64,000 bases of DNA from Tenggerimyces flavus (lineage in GTDB: Bacteria; Actinomycetota; Actinomycetes; Propionibacteriales; Actinopolymorphaceae), in NCBI RefSeq assembly GCF_016907715.1, contig NZ_JAFBCM010000001.1, forward strand, positions 7,169,420-7,233,419, in the 5' to 3' direction. The notes below the pieces were generated by a model. It ran no database searches. It saw nothing but the letters and a program-made list of their open reading frames with translations, and was not told the origin of the DNA. Position numbers and translations under genes: made by a program. Of the stretch, positions 1 to 8,732 are shown piece after piece (the stretch's first letter is position 1; each line of letters starts with the position of its first letter).

Positions 1-2
1 AG

Positions 3-704
3 CGCATCTCCGGCGCGGGCTGCGCCTCCGCGCGCAGGCTGATCGCCGCGGCCGGCCAACGCGAGAAGGCCATCGCCTCCGCCTGCACAGGTACGTTCCT
101 CCTCGCCGAATCCGGCGTGCTGGATTGTCGCCACGCCACCACCAGCTGGTGGCTCGCGCCGCTGTTCCGCCGCCGCTACCCCTCCGTGCGGGTGGACATG
201 TCGAAGATGGTCGTCCGGTCGGAATCGGTGACCACTGCCGGCGCCGCGTTCGGCCACGTCGACCTCGCGTTGGCGATAGTCCGCCAGACCAGTCCGGCAT
301 TCGCCGAGCTGGTTTCCCGTTACCTCGTTGTCGATCATCGGCCCTCAGAAGCCGCCTACATCATCTCCAGCGCGCTCGCCGAGAGCGACCCGACCGTCTC
401 GGCGTTCGAAACCTGGGTCCGAAAGCACCTGGACCAGCCACTCGAGCTGACCAACGCCGTCCGCGACATCGGCGTCAGCGAACGCACCCTGCAACGTGTG
501 CTCCGCCGAACGTTGGGCACGTCGCCGGTGCGTTTCGTTCAAGCCGTCCGAGTCGAACAGGCCATGCATCTGCTCCGTACCACGGACCAGTCCCTCTACA
601 GCATCGCTCACCGAGTCGGCTACGAAAGCGGCAGAACGTTGGGCCAGCTGATCCGCAGACGGACCGGCATCCCGTCCTCCGCGTTGCGCCAACCTCCGCC
701 CTGA
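3..704 (+). CDS. GlxA-type AraC family transcriptional regulator, 5' truncated
   Basis: The reading frame is open from the window edge, so the N-terminus is missing. The first visible stretch (SACTGTFLLAESGVLD, then ATTSWW) is the typical end of the DJ-1/PfpI-like amidotransferase-fold domain of GlxA regulators. The second half is an AraC-type double helix-turn-helix: the motifs VSERTLQRVLRR and SIAHRVGYES mark the two recognition helices. Members of this family are cytosolic activators whose N-terminal domain is thought to sense a small ligand. An internal ATG is not the true start because conserved sequence precedes it. It ends about 60 bases before a Tat-exported serine hydrolase on the same strand, which could be a target, but nothing in the sequence proves regulation. 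Confidence 0.88.
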   Translation, partial: RISGAGCASARRLIAAAGQREKAIASACTGTFLLAESGVLDCRHATTSWWLAPLFRRRYPSVRVDMSKMVVRSESVTTAGAAFGHVDLALAIVRQTSPAFAELVSRYLVVDHRPSEAAYIISSALAESDPTVSAFETWVRKHLDQPLELTNAVRDIGVSERTLQRVLRRTLGTSPVRFVQAVRVEQAMHLLRTTDQSLYSIAHRVGYESGRTLGQLIRRRTGIPSSALRQPPP

Positions 705-761
705 CCAGCGGGTCGGGGCAGCGAAACCGTGCTGAAACCGGCTCTGGCGTTTGATTCGCCC

Positions 762-1913
762 ATGACGACTTCATCGCGGCGTTCTGCTCTCAGGCTCTTC
801 GGCGCCGTTGGCGCGGTGGCGATGGCGACGACCTCCACCTCACCGGCGTTCGGGGGCGAGACAGCCCGGCAGGTTCCCGAGGATCTTCGACCGGGTGGTG
901 CTCTCGACAGGCTCGCCGCCGAACTGGCGGCCAAGGACCAGTTCTCTGGCTCCATGGCGGTGATCCGGCGGGGGTGGACGGTGCTGCGTCGTTCGTACGG
1001 GATGGCGAACAGGCAGACCGGCGTACGCAATGGTCCGCGGACGAGCTTCGGCTTGGCGTCGGTCACGAAGCTGTTCACCGCGGTGGCGATCCACCACCTG
1101 GCCCAGCGAGGCAGGCTGAGGTATGGCGACCGGATCGGCGCCCACCTCGACGGCTTCCCGGCGCCCATCACCGAGATGGTGACGATCCACCACCTGCTCA
1201 CGCACACCTCAGGGCTCGGCGACTTCCGCTTGCTGCCAGGCTTTCGCGAGGCTTCCAGGCACTGGTCGAGCCATGCGGAGGTGCTAGACGGCACCGTGGG
1301 GTTCATCCGGCGGTCCGAGCTGGCGTTCGCGCCCGGAACGGGCAACCTCTACAGCAACTCCGGCTATTGCCTCCTGGGTGCGATCGTCGCGGCCGCGTCG
1401 GGTCGGTCGTACTACGACTACGTCGCCGAGTCTGTCTTCGACGCAGCCGGCATGCGAGACAGCGGCTTCTTCACCAAGCCACGTTGGCGATCCGACTCAC
1501 GGATCGCTCGCCCGTACGCCAGGTTGCCTGGTGTGTCGGAGCGCACCGACAACCTCGACGAGCACCTCTACGTCGGCCTTCCGGCCGGCGACGCGTTCGC
1601 CACCTGCGCCGACCTCGAGCGGTTCGTCCACGCCTTGATGAGTGGCAAGCTGCTGACGCCGCCGTACGCGGCGCTCATGCTGGGCGCGAAGGTCCCGCTG
1701 AGCGGGGCGGCGTTCGTCGGCTACGGCGCGGTGTCGGCGTTGGAAGGCGGGCAGTGGGTGCACGGCCATGGTGGTGGGAGCACGCTAGGAGCCTCGACCA
1801 GCCTCGAGGTCTTCCCGGACGGTGGCTGGACCGTCGTCGTGCTCTGCAACTACGAGCCGCCTGGTGCCGAGCCGGTCGCTCGCCTCGCGAGACAGATCAT
1901 CGTCGCACAGTGA
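762..1913 (+). CDS. Secreted serine hydrolase, beta-lactamase/PBP-like family
   Basis: 383 residues. The start chosen is the ATG that places a twin-arginine-like signal at the N-terminus (SRRSALRLFG followed by an Ala/Val-rich hydrophobic segment); a GTG 33 bases upstream is possible. Class C beta-lactamase/D-alanyl-D-alanine peptidase motifs are present: S100-V-T-K103 (SxxK nucleophile), Y197-S-N199 (YxN) and an HGHGGG box at about 334-339 replacing KTG. Such enzymes act outside the membrane on D-amino acid peptides, esters or beta-lactams; the substrate cannot be read from sequence. The Tat signal suggests export in folded form. It is downstream of a GlxA-type regulator and upstream of gene debris. 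Confidence 0.9.
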   Translation: MTTSSRRSALRLFGAVGAVAMATTSTSPAFGGETARQVPEDLRPGGALDRLAAELAAKDQFSGSMAVIRRGWTVLRRSYGMANRQTGVRNGPRTSFGLASVTKLFTAVAIHHLAQRGRLRYGDRIGAHLDGFPAPITEMVTIHHLLTHTSGLGDFRLLPGFREASRHWSSHAEVLDGTVGFIRRSELAFAPGTGNLYSNSGYCLLGAIVAAASGRSYYDYVAESVFDAAGMRDSGFFTKPRWRSDSRIARPYARLPGVSERTDNLDEHLYVGLPAGDAFATCADLERFVHALMSGKLLTPPYAALMLGAKVPLSGAAFVGYGAVSALEGGQWVHGHGGGSTLGASTSLEVFPDGGWTVVVLCNYEPPGAEPVARLARQIIVAQ

Positions 1914-1915
1914 AG

Positions 1916-1957
1916 TCACCAGTGGCCGTCATCGTCGATGCGGAGCACTCCACCGTG
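1916..1957 (-). pseudogene. Possible C-terminal tail of a SUKH-3-type protein
   Basis: On the minus strand just past the hydrolase stop, a frame ends in LRIDDDGHW-stop. The intact deaminase/SUKH-3 protein ending at 27856 finishes LRIDDHGHW-stop, with clearly similar nucleotides around both stop codons. Nothing upstream in this frame resembles the rest of that protein. I read it as a relic of a related immunity gene, but the match is only about ten residues and could be chance. Confidence 0.3.
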
Positions 1958-2013
1958 GACCTGGCGCTGGCGGCGCTCTCGCTGGCGGTCATGCTCGGGC
2001 CGGGAGCCAGCTC

Positions 2014-2097
2014 GGCTCCGCCAGCGCGGTCGCCGACTCCAAACAGACACTGCTGTGTGTGGACCTGTCCGCCGTGCTGCTGGTCGGGCTCGGGTAG
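2014..2097 (+). pseudogene. Fragment of a CDF-type cation transporter
   Basis: A short frame reads GSASAVADSKQTLLCVDLSA followed by VLLVGLG and a stop. This resembles the stretch around the transmembrane aspartate/histidine motif of cation-efflux (CDF-like) transporters, usually SxxADSxQTxLCxYLSAxLLxGL. The lysine-for-arginine and V-for-T/A changes and the sudden stop show that only a fragment remains. No flanking transporter sequence is recognisable in any frame. It lies directly before a DsbA fragment. Confidence 0.5.
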
Positions 2098-2100
2098 TGG

Positions 2101-2253
2101 TGACGGGATCATCGCCATCGCCGTGGCGAACCACGGTGACAAGCAGCCCGTCGCCCGGCCGGCGGCAAGGTCGCGTTCGTGGAGTTCCTGGACTTCGAGT
2201 GCGAGGGCTGCCGGGCCGCGTTCCCGATCGTGGAGAGGAGGTCATCGAACTGA
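2101..2253 (+). pseudogene. Fragment of a membrane-anchored DsbA-like thioredoxin protein
   Basis: One frame gives GIIAIAVANHGDKQPVARP (end of an anchor and linker); after a one-base shift a second frame gives KVAFVEFLDFECEGCRAAFP and reaches a TGA. F-x-D-F-x-C-x-x-C is the active-site strand and CxxC of DsbA-family thiol-disulfide oxidoreductases. The rest of the thioredoxin fold is missing, so this is a frameshifted and truncated relic. It forms a patch of gene debris together with the CDF fragment. Confidence 0.6.
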
Positions 2254-2574
2254 TCCCTCGGGCCTGCTTCATTGGATCGCCCTGCCGTGAGCAGGTCGTG
2301 TAGTCACGCGATGAGACCATCCTCTGGGATCCAACGCCAACCAAGCGGTCGGCGGTTGAGTCGCGTATCCGCGCCCGATGGGAGTGAACATCGGCCGTCT
2401 AGGACGTCAACCAGATCATCCTGATTGCCGTAGCGCCTGCCGTTGGATCTCCACCTCTGGGAACCTGTTGTTGCGACCTAGTTGGGGTGAGCGCGTCGAG
2501 GACGGCTGCCGCCGGTGCCCTGGCCGGGGCGGCGGGCGCGATCGTCGCCGGAGTTACGCCTGTATGTGGAGCGA
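2254..2574. other. Non-coding or fully decayed stretch
   Basis: No frame on either strand gives a recognisable protein, and I see no RNA gene. It separates the DsbA relic from the long palindrome. Confidence 0.5.
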
Positions 2575-2622
2575 TCAGGTAATTTCCCGGGGCCGCGATC
2601 GCGGCCCCGGGAAATTACCTGA
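2575..2622. repeat. Perfect 48-bp palindrome without a loop
   Basis: Two 24-base arms meet exactly between 2598 and 2599 with no mismatch and no spacer. Each arm runs TCAGGTAATTTCCCGGGGCC and then GCGA to the centre, so the middle contains CGATCG. It lies between gene debris on the plus strand and the 3' end of the minus-strand secreted protein. A bidirectional terminator is possible, but intrinsic terminators normally have a loop and there is no T-run. Confidence 0.9.
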
Positions 2623-2773
2623 CTGCCAAACCAACGCGGCGGGGAACTATCTCTGATCGTCGACACTGTTAGTTGTCAGCTCGCGCGGCCTCCGTCCGTT
2701 ACCGGTCAGGCGGACGCAGCGGAGCGCTGCACGCCCGCAACACCCCTTGATATACGCCTGAGAGGAAACGGGC

Positions 2774-3283
2774 TCAGCTGGTCGTGGTGATGGCGAGGCG
2801 TCCGCCGCCGCCGCTGGTCTGGGATATGACACCGGTACCGCGGGCCTTCTGGTAGAAACCGGTGCCGCCGACGACGGCGAGCCGGCCGCTGGCGAGGCGG
2901 CCCGTGGCCTGGTCCACCCCGCCGGCCATCACCAGCGAACCGCCGCTGAGGCGGGCGGTGATCTCGCACCAGTTGGTTGTTTTGGCGGCGGTGGCGTGCG
3001 CGACGTAGCACTCACCGAGGTAGTTCCCGACCCGGATGCCGGATCGCTTCAGGTCCCCGGAGGCGATGTAACGGTCGGCGACGCTGATCCCGCCGGGCGC
3101 AACGTCGATCGCCTTGCTCTGCGCCTCGGCCATGCTCAGCGTCATCACCGCCGCCGCGGTGTCCGATTGCGAGATCGAGGCGACCGAGGGGCTCGGTCCG
3201 AGCATCGAGCCGAGGACCACCGCCCCTACGAGTGCGACCGTCACCGCGCCGACGATGCCGGTCTTCGATCGAAGGATCGACAT
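2774..3283 (-). CDS. Secreted allene-oxide-cyclase/dirigent-like barrel protein
   Basis: 169 residues. The start at 3283 is preferred over two ATGs about 20 bases upstream because AAGGAG lies 7 bases before it. An N-terminal signal peptide (about residues 1-41, hydrophobic GIVGAVTVALVGAVVLGSML) points to secretion. The C-terminal part contains GGTGFYQKARGTG, which resembles the lipocalin-like barrel of AOC-barrel/dirigent-like proteins (G-G-T-G-x-Y/F-x-x-A-x-G). Two cysteines (in GECYVAH and TNWCEIT) could form a disulfide. Plant relatives bind hydrophobic ligands; bacterial members have no firm function. It is a single gene, convergent with the debris on the plus strand. Confidence 0.78.
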   Translation of the reverse strand: MSILRSKTGIVGAVTVALVGAVVLGSMLGPSPSVASISQSDTAAAVMTLSMAEAQSKAIDVAPGGISVADRYIASGDLKRSGIRVGNYLGECYVAHATAAKTTNWCEITARLSGGSLVMAGGVDQATGRLASGRLAVVGGTGFYQKARGTGVISQTSGGGGRLAITTTS

Positions 3284-3458
3284 TGGTGTGCTCCTTTTCA
3301 TCATGGGAAACTTGCCGGACCGCTTGGTGGCGCGGCCGATGCCGCCCGGCCGAAACCCTCGACCAGGGAATAGGGACGTTCGGGTGGGACATGCCGCTCG
3401 TGCGCACCGAAGCTCCCGCGGGCCGCGGGAACAGGGCGCCACGCAGGCCGCATCTTGC

Positions 3459-3850
3459 TCAAGAGTGCGGCACACCACCATGGATTCGTTCCTGCTGCAA
3501 CGCTGGACCCACTCTGGCGCAGAGCACCTCGTTCGCCGAGATCTGCGTCCCACCGCGCTTGGCGACCTCCTTGTCGACCTGCGCTTGAAGCACCTTTGCC
3601 TGCACCGCATTCAGGCCCACCCGCGATGCCTGAGCGGCGAACTTCTCAGCCTTCGGTTTGAAGCCACGGGCTTCGCAGTCGCGACTCCTGCGCCAACTGC
3701 GACCACGGAGAATGCGAGCAGTAGGACGGCGAGAACCGCCTGATAGCTAAAGCGATTGCCACTCTGGAGCCCTCTCGCTTGGGATGATTTTCGCACCGGA
3801 GTACGTATGGTCACATCCTCTGGATAGCTCCTGATTGAAGTGGCAGGCAT
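3459..3850 (-). pseudogene. Frameshifted gene for a small secreted protein
   Basis: Two minus-strand frames together make a sensible small secreted protein. The upstream frame gives a signal-like segment (AVLAVLLLAFSVVAVGAGVA then TAKP). About 3675 the sense moves to another frame that reads KAEKFAAQASRVGLNAVQAK, then VLQAQVDKEVAKRGGTQISA, then NEV, and ends HGGVPHS-stop. The pattern L-x-x-x-V-D-x-x-x-A-x-x-G-G-x-Q-I-S-A-N-E resembles N-terminal regions of actinobacterial small secreted proteins, including peptidase-inhibitor-like ones. A single indel separates the halves, so it is either a recent pseudogene or a sequencing error. The true start is uncertain. Confidence 0.5.
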
Positions 3851-4866
3851 ATGCCAAACGTTCTCTTAGTTGGTCACAAATGGCGGGGTCGTCGAACGGT
3901 CCGTACATTTCAGTCCTGACCGAGATCCGGGCATGGGCAGTGCTGGACGTCCAGGTCCGCATCCGCCGCTGGCGAGGGCGCCAAGATCGCGGTACGCATC
4001 GACGAGCTCAAAGATCACATCAACCAACTTCGCTTACGGTAACGCGGCCCGCACTTTCACGTCCAGGACGTTGGCCAGGACTCGAGTGACCGTGTCAAAC
4101 GACTACGCGGGGGCGCGCTGAGACATAAAGCGACGAATCTTCCGCGGGAAGTCTCCTGCGGCCCGTTGTCGCGATTTGCAAAGGATCGCGCGCCGTCGAT
4201 CTCATCGATGCCGTACGGATCCTCATGCGGGCTGCCACACGTGTCCTCCAAGCCGTCACGCCGCGGGCGGGGTCGGACGACCTTGACTCCATGACACGGT
4301 CAGGGGGCTGGCGTTGGTGATTCGGTTGAGTCGACAGGAGCTTCCACAACAGGTTGTCCGCCCACCTGCCTACTTGTGACGCCGCACGGTTTCCCGGCCC
4401 GTCGACGATCGGCCCGTGCTCGTCCGGCGATCACGTGCCGACTGGTGATGTCTAGGCGGTAGGACGGGTTGTCGAGCGGGCCCGTCCGCTCCGCTTGTAC
4501 GAGCCCCGGATCGTACTGGCCAATGCACCCGAGGCAAGCCCGTCCGGGCGCAGCCAGATGCGACGCTAAGGCGGCGATCGGCAAAGTCGCAGAAGAGACC
4601 AAGAACAAGGCCGATACGCAGGGCGGCCTCGTACCGCAGGCAGGTCCGACCTTCAAGTCCGCTTGGGAGGGGCTGGCATTTCGCCGCCGCGCTCAAGGAT
4701 CTCGATCGTGATAGCCGACTTCTCGTCCTCTCACTCGCCTTCCTGGCAGTCGCGGGGCGTACTGACGGGTGTCACACCATCGCCGACGCCATCAAGCCGA
4801 CCTAGGCAACCTCTAGCAACCTGTCCGCGAGACCTATGACTGCCTTTGGGTTGGGTCCGAAGATGT
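3851..4866. other. About 1 kb with coding remnants only
   Basis: No intact gene is seen. Two plus-strand pieces look like protein ends. Around 3970-4042 a frame reads GEGAKIAVRIDELKDHINQL and then stops. Around 4560-4805 a frame reading [18 protein letters not shown] moves by one base near 4680 into [20 protein letters not shown] and ends at a TAG. I recognise neither family. The stretch is best read as eroded genes. Confidence 0.4.
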
Positions 4867-5235
4867 TCACAGATCCCGTTCCCAGATACCGTTGCTGTCG
4901 GCTGCCGGTTGAACGATGAGTCGAACACCGCGGAGATCGGACTGATATAGACGATGCTCCGGATCTCGGGTGACCTGCGTCCCAGCAGCCAGTAAGGACC
5001 GCTCGGCGGCGATGGCGTTGTGGTCGGAGTCCAGGACAACCCGCACCACGACTGGATTGATGGCGGCGCGGTCGAAGAATGCAGCCTCCACGGTCAGGAT
5101 GGCAGCATCGACAGCTAACCAGTTCACCTTTCCGGTCGGAAACAGGCGGATCGCGATAGCGCGTCGAACCACCGAGCGAACCCAGTCCTCAGATGATGGT
5201 GCCGCCCCGTCAGAAGCACGTTTGGCTGCATCCAT
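4867..5235 (-). CDS. Hypothetical protein, 122 residues
   Basis: Family not recognised. The start at 5235 follows a strong ribosome-binding site (GGGAAGGAG, 7 bases upstream); longer readings into the upstream region look like noise. The protein begins MDAAKRASDG and contains an alternating hydrophobic segment (VNWLAVDAAILTVEAAFFDR) and then PVVVRVVLDSD. There are no transmembrane helices, signal peptide or cysteines, so a cytosolic location is likely. It ends in WERDL. It stands alone, divergent from the ABC importer operon that begins about 1 kb away. Confidence 0.6.
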   Translation of the reverse strand: MDAAKRASDGAAPSSEDWVRSVVRRAIAIRLFPTGKVNWLAVDAAILTVEAAFFDRAAINPVVVRVVLDSDHNAIAAERSLLAAGTQVTRDPEHRLYQSDLRGVRLIVQPAADSNGIWERDL

Positions 5236-5834
5236 GCGTCGGCTCCTTCCCACCTCCGGGCCATTGGCCGTGCCGTTCAACCGACGGCGCCCAGGTTTGC
5301 GCCGAACAGGATGGCGGGCGGGAGGGTGGGGAGAGTACCCACCAGTGACAGCCACCGTCCTTGGTACCCTGCTCCGTCGCGGTGACGGGCCGGGTTGGGC
5401 TGCAAGGCATCCGAAGCACCTGCGAAGTGGTTTTACCACGAGGCACGGTCGGTGAGAAGAGTCTGGACAAGAACCCACAATGCGGGACGTAAGGGGTTCC
5501 GCGGTTGGCAGGCATTACGACCTCGACGAGGATCCTTCACGACTGCGCCTGTCCTGGTCCCGGCACGGCTGCGGTCGCCCGATCGGCTTCCGCTCGCGGG
5601 TTGGCACGCCGTTTGCCTGACTTGCGGCCAAACGGTTGTGAGTATGAGCACCGGCAATACCCGTCGCCGAAGGGAAACGTCCGCCGCATCGGGCCCCCGA
5701 GCGCTGGATCAGGATCGCGTGGACGCGGGTGAGCGAACTCCAGGGGTACGAACGGGCCGCGCCGAACCCCCGAGGGCCGAGCGACGCGACTGCCCACCGG
5801 ACGAATGCCGGCTGCTCGTCAGGATGCAGCCGCC
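5236..5834. other. Upstream region without a recognised gene
   Basis: Frames here are Arg/Pro-rich and not protein-like. It probably holds the promoter of the minus-strand hypothetical gene. One plus-strand frame starting near 5644 runs into the 108-bp repeat and stops inside it; I do not trust it as a gene. Confidence 0.4.
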
Positions 5835-5942
5835 ATCGACTGCCGAAGCGAGAGGCCGCAATCTCCAGCCTACGTTCGACTGAGAACTCTCCATCAGTCG
5901 AACACGAGACTCATGCCCAGATCACGGTCACGAAGGTGCCTG
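5835..5942 (+). repeat. 108-bp dispersed repeat, copy 1
   Basis: The same 108 bases, with four differences by my reading, occur in inverted orientation at 22039-22146. The core holds a hairpin: GTTCGACTGA and TCAGTCGAAC pair as a 10-bp stem around a 10-base loop. Similarity stops sharply at both ends, and the flanks and reading frames around the two copies differ, so it behaves as a DNA element and not as a shared gene. This copy lies about 260 bases before the ABC importer operon. Confidence 0.85.
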
Positions 5943-6203
5943 CACGCGGGCTGGGCGAGTTGGAAGCCACCTGCCGTAAAAGCGCTGGCAACGTGAAGTC
6001 CCGACACGCCTGAGAGATCGACTCGGCAGCTTGTTCCTGGCTGATGGCGGCGAGTGCAGATGCACTCAGCTTCGGACGAGGCTGAACCGCTGCATCGTCG
6101 GCCAAACGTTTCGCCAGCTTACGAGAGCGTTCGACGTTGTGGCGTGTGCCTCCTTCACCTACGATCCCGGGGCGAGGCCACTCGACCTGCGAGGAGGCGC
6201 TCA

Positions 6204-7763
6204 GTGCGATCTATGGACCGTCGGCAGTTGCTTCAGGCCGGCGCGACGGCGAGCGTCGCGGCCGCCCTGAGTGGGTGCGGTTTCGGCCGCCGGACCGGTG
6301 GCGAAGGCGCAACGAGTAGGGCTGGACGTGGTGGGACGCTACGGGCAGCACTTGTCGATCTGGGTGCTGGGTCACTCGACGTCCATCAGGTGCCGACGAA
6401 CTTCGTCCTCGCTCGAGCCGCGCACGGCACGCTGGGTGACATCGATCCGAACGCGCCGGACGGAGTGCGATACCGACTGGCGGAGACGATCGAGTTGGCG
6501 CCCGATCTGTCGAGCTACACCATTCGGCTCCGCGCCGGCGAGCGGTTCACTGACGGCTCACCGGTCACGGCGCAAGATGTCGCCTATTCGCTGCCGCGCG
6601 CACTAGCAAAGAACCCCACGTACGCCGAGCTGTTCGGCGGGTTCGACCTTGCCAACGCGCGGGTGGACGGCGACCGCACCTTGGTGATCCCCACCAAGCA
6701 GCCGTTTTCCGACGGCCGTGCACTGCTCTGCTCGGGGACGGCCTTCATCGTGAAGGACGGCACCAAGGAGTTCACGGTGCGGACGCCGAGCTGCGGTCCG
6801 TTCCGGCTCATTGCCTTCGAACCCGGGCGGGGCGCACAGCTGGTCGCGCACGACGGGTTCGGGACGGCCGCAGGCAACGGTGGCCCGTACCTGGACGGCG
6901 TTGAAATCAACTGGATCACCGATCCTGACGCCCGACTCAACGCGCTTCGGGGCGGCCAGGTCGACTTTGCTCACGACCTGAGCCCGGTCGGGGCACGGAC
7001 TCTGGAGGGCGATCCTCGGCTGCGGATCGCGCACACCGTCCCTCCTGACGTGTACGGACTCTACTTCCAGCTCAACATGGCGATGCCGCCGTTCACCGAC
7101 GTGCGCGTCAGGCAGGCCATCAAGTTGGCGATCGACCGTGAGGCGATGCTCGAGACGGTGCTGTACGGCCGCGGCATGATCGGGAACGACATGCTGTGCG
7201 TCGGCTTTCGCGAGTATGCCAGCGAGATCGAGCAACGTCCCTACGACCCGGGCCGTGCGCGCGCTCTCCTGCGGGAAGCGGGAGTGGAGGGCTTCGCGAC
7301 GACGCTTCTGACCGGTCCGGAGAGCGCGGGCATGATCGAGATCGCGCAGCTGTTCGCTGAGCAGATGCGGGCGGTCGGCATCATTGTCACCGTTGAGCAG
7401 AAGCCGCGCGGCCAGCTGCTCGCGGACTTCGAGGCCTATGCGGCGGCGCCGATTGTTGGCGGGGTCTTTCCCGGGATCCCGCTCGTGGTCCTCTACCTGG
7501 CTGTCTTCGCCGCAGGCAACCCGTTCGCCAAGGGCTGGAACCGCCCGGACGTGGACAGTGTGGTGGCGCGGGGCCGCGCATCGCGCTCCAGCGACGAGGC
7601 TCGCCGGGCACTCGTCAGCGCACAGCGGGAGCTGTGGGAGAGCGGCAATCTCATCGTTCCTCTGTTCAAGCCCGTGCTGTCCGGGCAGGTGCCGGGTCTT
7701 ACCGGGATCAAGGACGGGCTGTTCGAGACGCACCCCAGCTTCCTGGAAGCGTCGCTGCGGTGA
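6204..7763 (+). CDS. ABC transporter substrate-binding lipoprotein, family 5 (peptide/nickel type)
   Basis: 519 residues. The GTG at 6204 is chosen because GAGGAGG ends 6 bases before it; the ATG at 6213 is too far from that site. The N-terminus has a double arginine (MDRRQLLQ) and a lipobox (LSGC), so it is probably a Tat-exported lipoprotein. The body matches DppA/NikA-like binding proteins: ERFTDGSPVTAQDVAYSL, a domain beginning GGPYLDGVEINWI, and DVRVRQAIKLAIDREAML. It should capture a peptide, metal complex or opine-like solute and deliver it to the two permeases that follow. First gene of a tightly packed operon (GTGA overlap with the next). Confidence 0.93.
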   Translation: MRSMDRRQLLQAGATASVAAALSGCGFGRRTGGEGATSRAGRGGTLRAALVDLGAGSLDVHQVPTNFVLARAAHGTLGDIDPNAPDGVRYRLAETIELAPDLSSYTIRLRAGERFTDGSPVTAQDVAYSLPRALAKNPTYAELFGGFDLANARVDGDRTLVIPTKQPFSDGRALLCSGTAFIVKDGTKEFTVRTPSCGPFRLIAFEPGRGAQLVAHDGFGTAAGNGGPYLDGVEINWITDPDARLNALRGGQVDFAHDLSPVGARTLEGDPRLRIAHTVPPDVYGLYFQLNMAMPPFTDVRVRQAIKLAIDREAMLETVLYGRGMIGNDMLCVGFREYASEIEQRPYDPGRARALLREAGVEGFATTLLTGPESAGMIEIAQLFAEQMRAVGIIVTVEQKPRGQLLADFEAYAAAPIVGGVFPGIPLVVLYLAVFAAGNPFAKGWNRPDVDSVVARGRASRSSDEARRALVSAQRELWESGNLIVPLFKPVLSGQVPGLTGIKDGLFETHPSFLEASLR

Positions 7764-8728
7764 CCTGGCTGGCCCTTCTTGGTCGTCGCTTGGCAGCCGG
7801 GGCGCTGACGCTCCCCGTGCTGTCATTGGTGATCTTCGTCGCCACGGAGGTGCTCCCCGGCGACGCCGCCGGCGTGATAGCCGGACCGGCGGCGACCGCC
7901 GAGCAACGGGACCGCGTCCGGGCGGAGTTGGAACTCGATCGCCCCGCGGTGGAGCGGTACGCGGACTGGCTCGGCGGCGCCCTGCGCGGCGATCTCGGGT
8001 CGGCCTACGTCGGTGGCCGTCCGGTCGCGGAGATCATCATCGAGCGAATGCCCAGCAGCGTACTGCTGGCCGGGCTTGTCTACGCCGTCGTGCTGCCGCT
8101 GGGCGCGCTGCTCGGGGCGGTGGCAGGCCTCGGTTCGATCAGCAGGCGGCGGCTACCGCGGTTCGCCGACCGGGTGATCTCGGCCTGCGCGGTCGGCGGT
8201 GTCGCGGTGCCCGAGTTTCTCACGGCGACGCTGCTGCTCGTCGTGCTCGCGATCGTTCTCGGCGTCGTGCCGCGCGTCTCACTTGTGCCCGTCGGGGCTT
8301 CGCCGCTCGACGTGCCTGAGGTGCTCGTGCTCCCCACCGCGACCTTGGCCATCGTCCTGTCCGCCTTCGCCGTGCGCCTGCTACGCGCGGCGGTCGCCGA
8401 CGCGGCGGGCTCGCCCTACATCGAAGCGGCGCGGTTGAACGGCATCCGCGGGGTGCGACTGGTTGTGGCGCATGTCCTCCCGAACGCTGCGGGCCCAGCC
8501 GTCCAGGCGCTGGGTGCCGCGGGAGGCTACATCGTTGGGGCCGCGATCGTCGCCGAGACCGTCTTCAGCTACCCAGGCATCGGCACCGAGCTGGTCCGCG
8601 CCGTCTCCGTCCATGATCTCCCCCTGGTGCAGGGAATCGCGTTGACCCTGGCCGCCGTTGCGCTACTCGCCCTCTTGGTCGGGGATCTCGTCGCCCTGTT
8701 GATCGATCCCCGATCGTCGAGAGCCTGA
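7760..8728 (+). CDS. ABC transporter permease, DppB type
   Basis: 322 residues, starting at a GTG that overlaps the previous stop by four bases. The N-terminus has the first membrane helix and a periplasmic-side loop with the family pattern LELDRPAVERYADWLGGAL followed by GDLGSAY. The cytoplasmic EAA loop (about residues 217-236) reads YIEAARLNGIRGVRLVVAHV and contacts the ATPase. A late segment (ETVFSYPGIGTELVRAV) is typical of DppB/OppB. Six membrane helices are expected. It pairs with the next gene as the channel of the importer. Confidence 0.93.
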   Translation: MTWLALLGRRLAAGALTLPVLSLVIFVATEVLPGDAAGVIAGPAATAEQRDRVRAELELDRPAVERYADWLGGALRGDLGSAYVGGRPVAEIIIERMPSSVLLAGLVYAVVLPLGALLGAVAGLGSISRRRLPRFADRVISACAVGGVAVPEFLTATLLLVVLAIVLGVVPRVSLVPVGASPLDVPEVLVLPTATLAIVLSAFAVRLLRAAVADAAGSPYIEAARLNGIRGVRLVVAHVLPNAAGPAVQALGAAGGYIVGAAIVAETVFSYPGIGTELVRAVSVHDLPLVQGIALTLAAVALLALLVGDLVALLIDPRSSRA

Positions 8729-8732
8729 CGCC

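Noticed and set aside
2254-2574. A 92-codon plus-strand frame reading through the palindrome
   Set aside because: It is Arg/Cys-rich, lacks a ribosome-binding site, and its end is formed by the palindrome.
5395-5883. Plus-strand frame ending inside the 108-bp repeat
   Set aside because: A similar C-terminal text (TAEARGRNLQPTFD) occurs at the second repeat copy only because the DNA is repeated. Upstream text is unrelated and low-quality.
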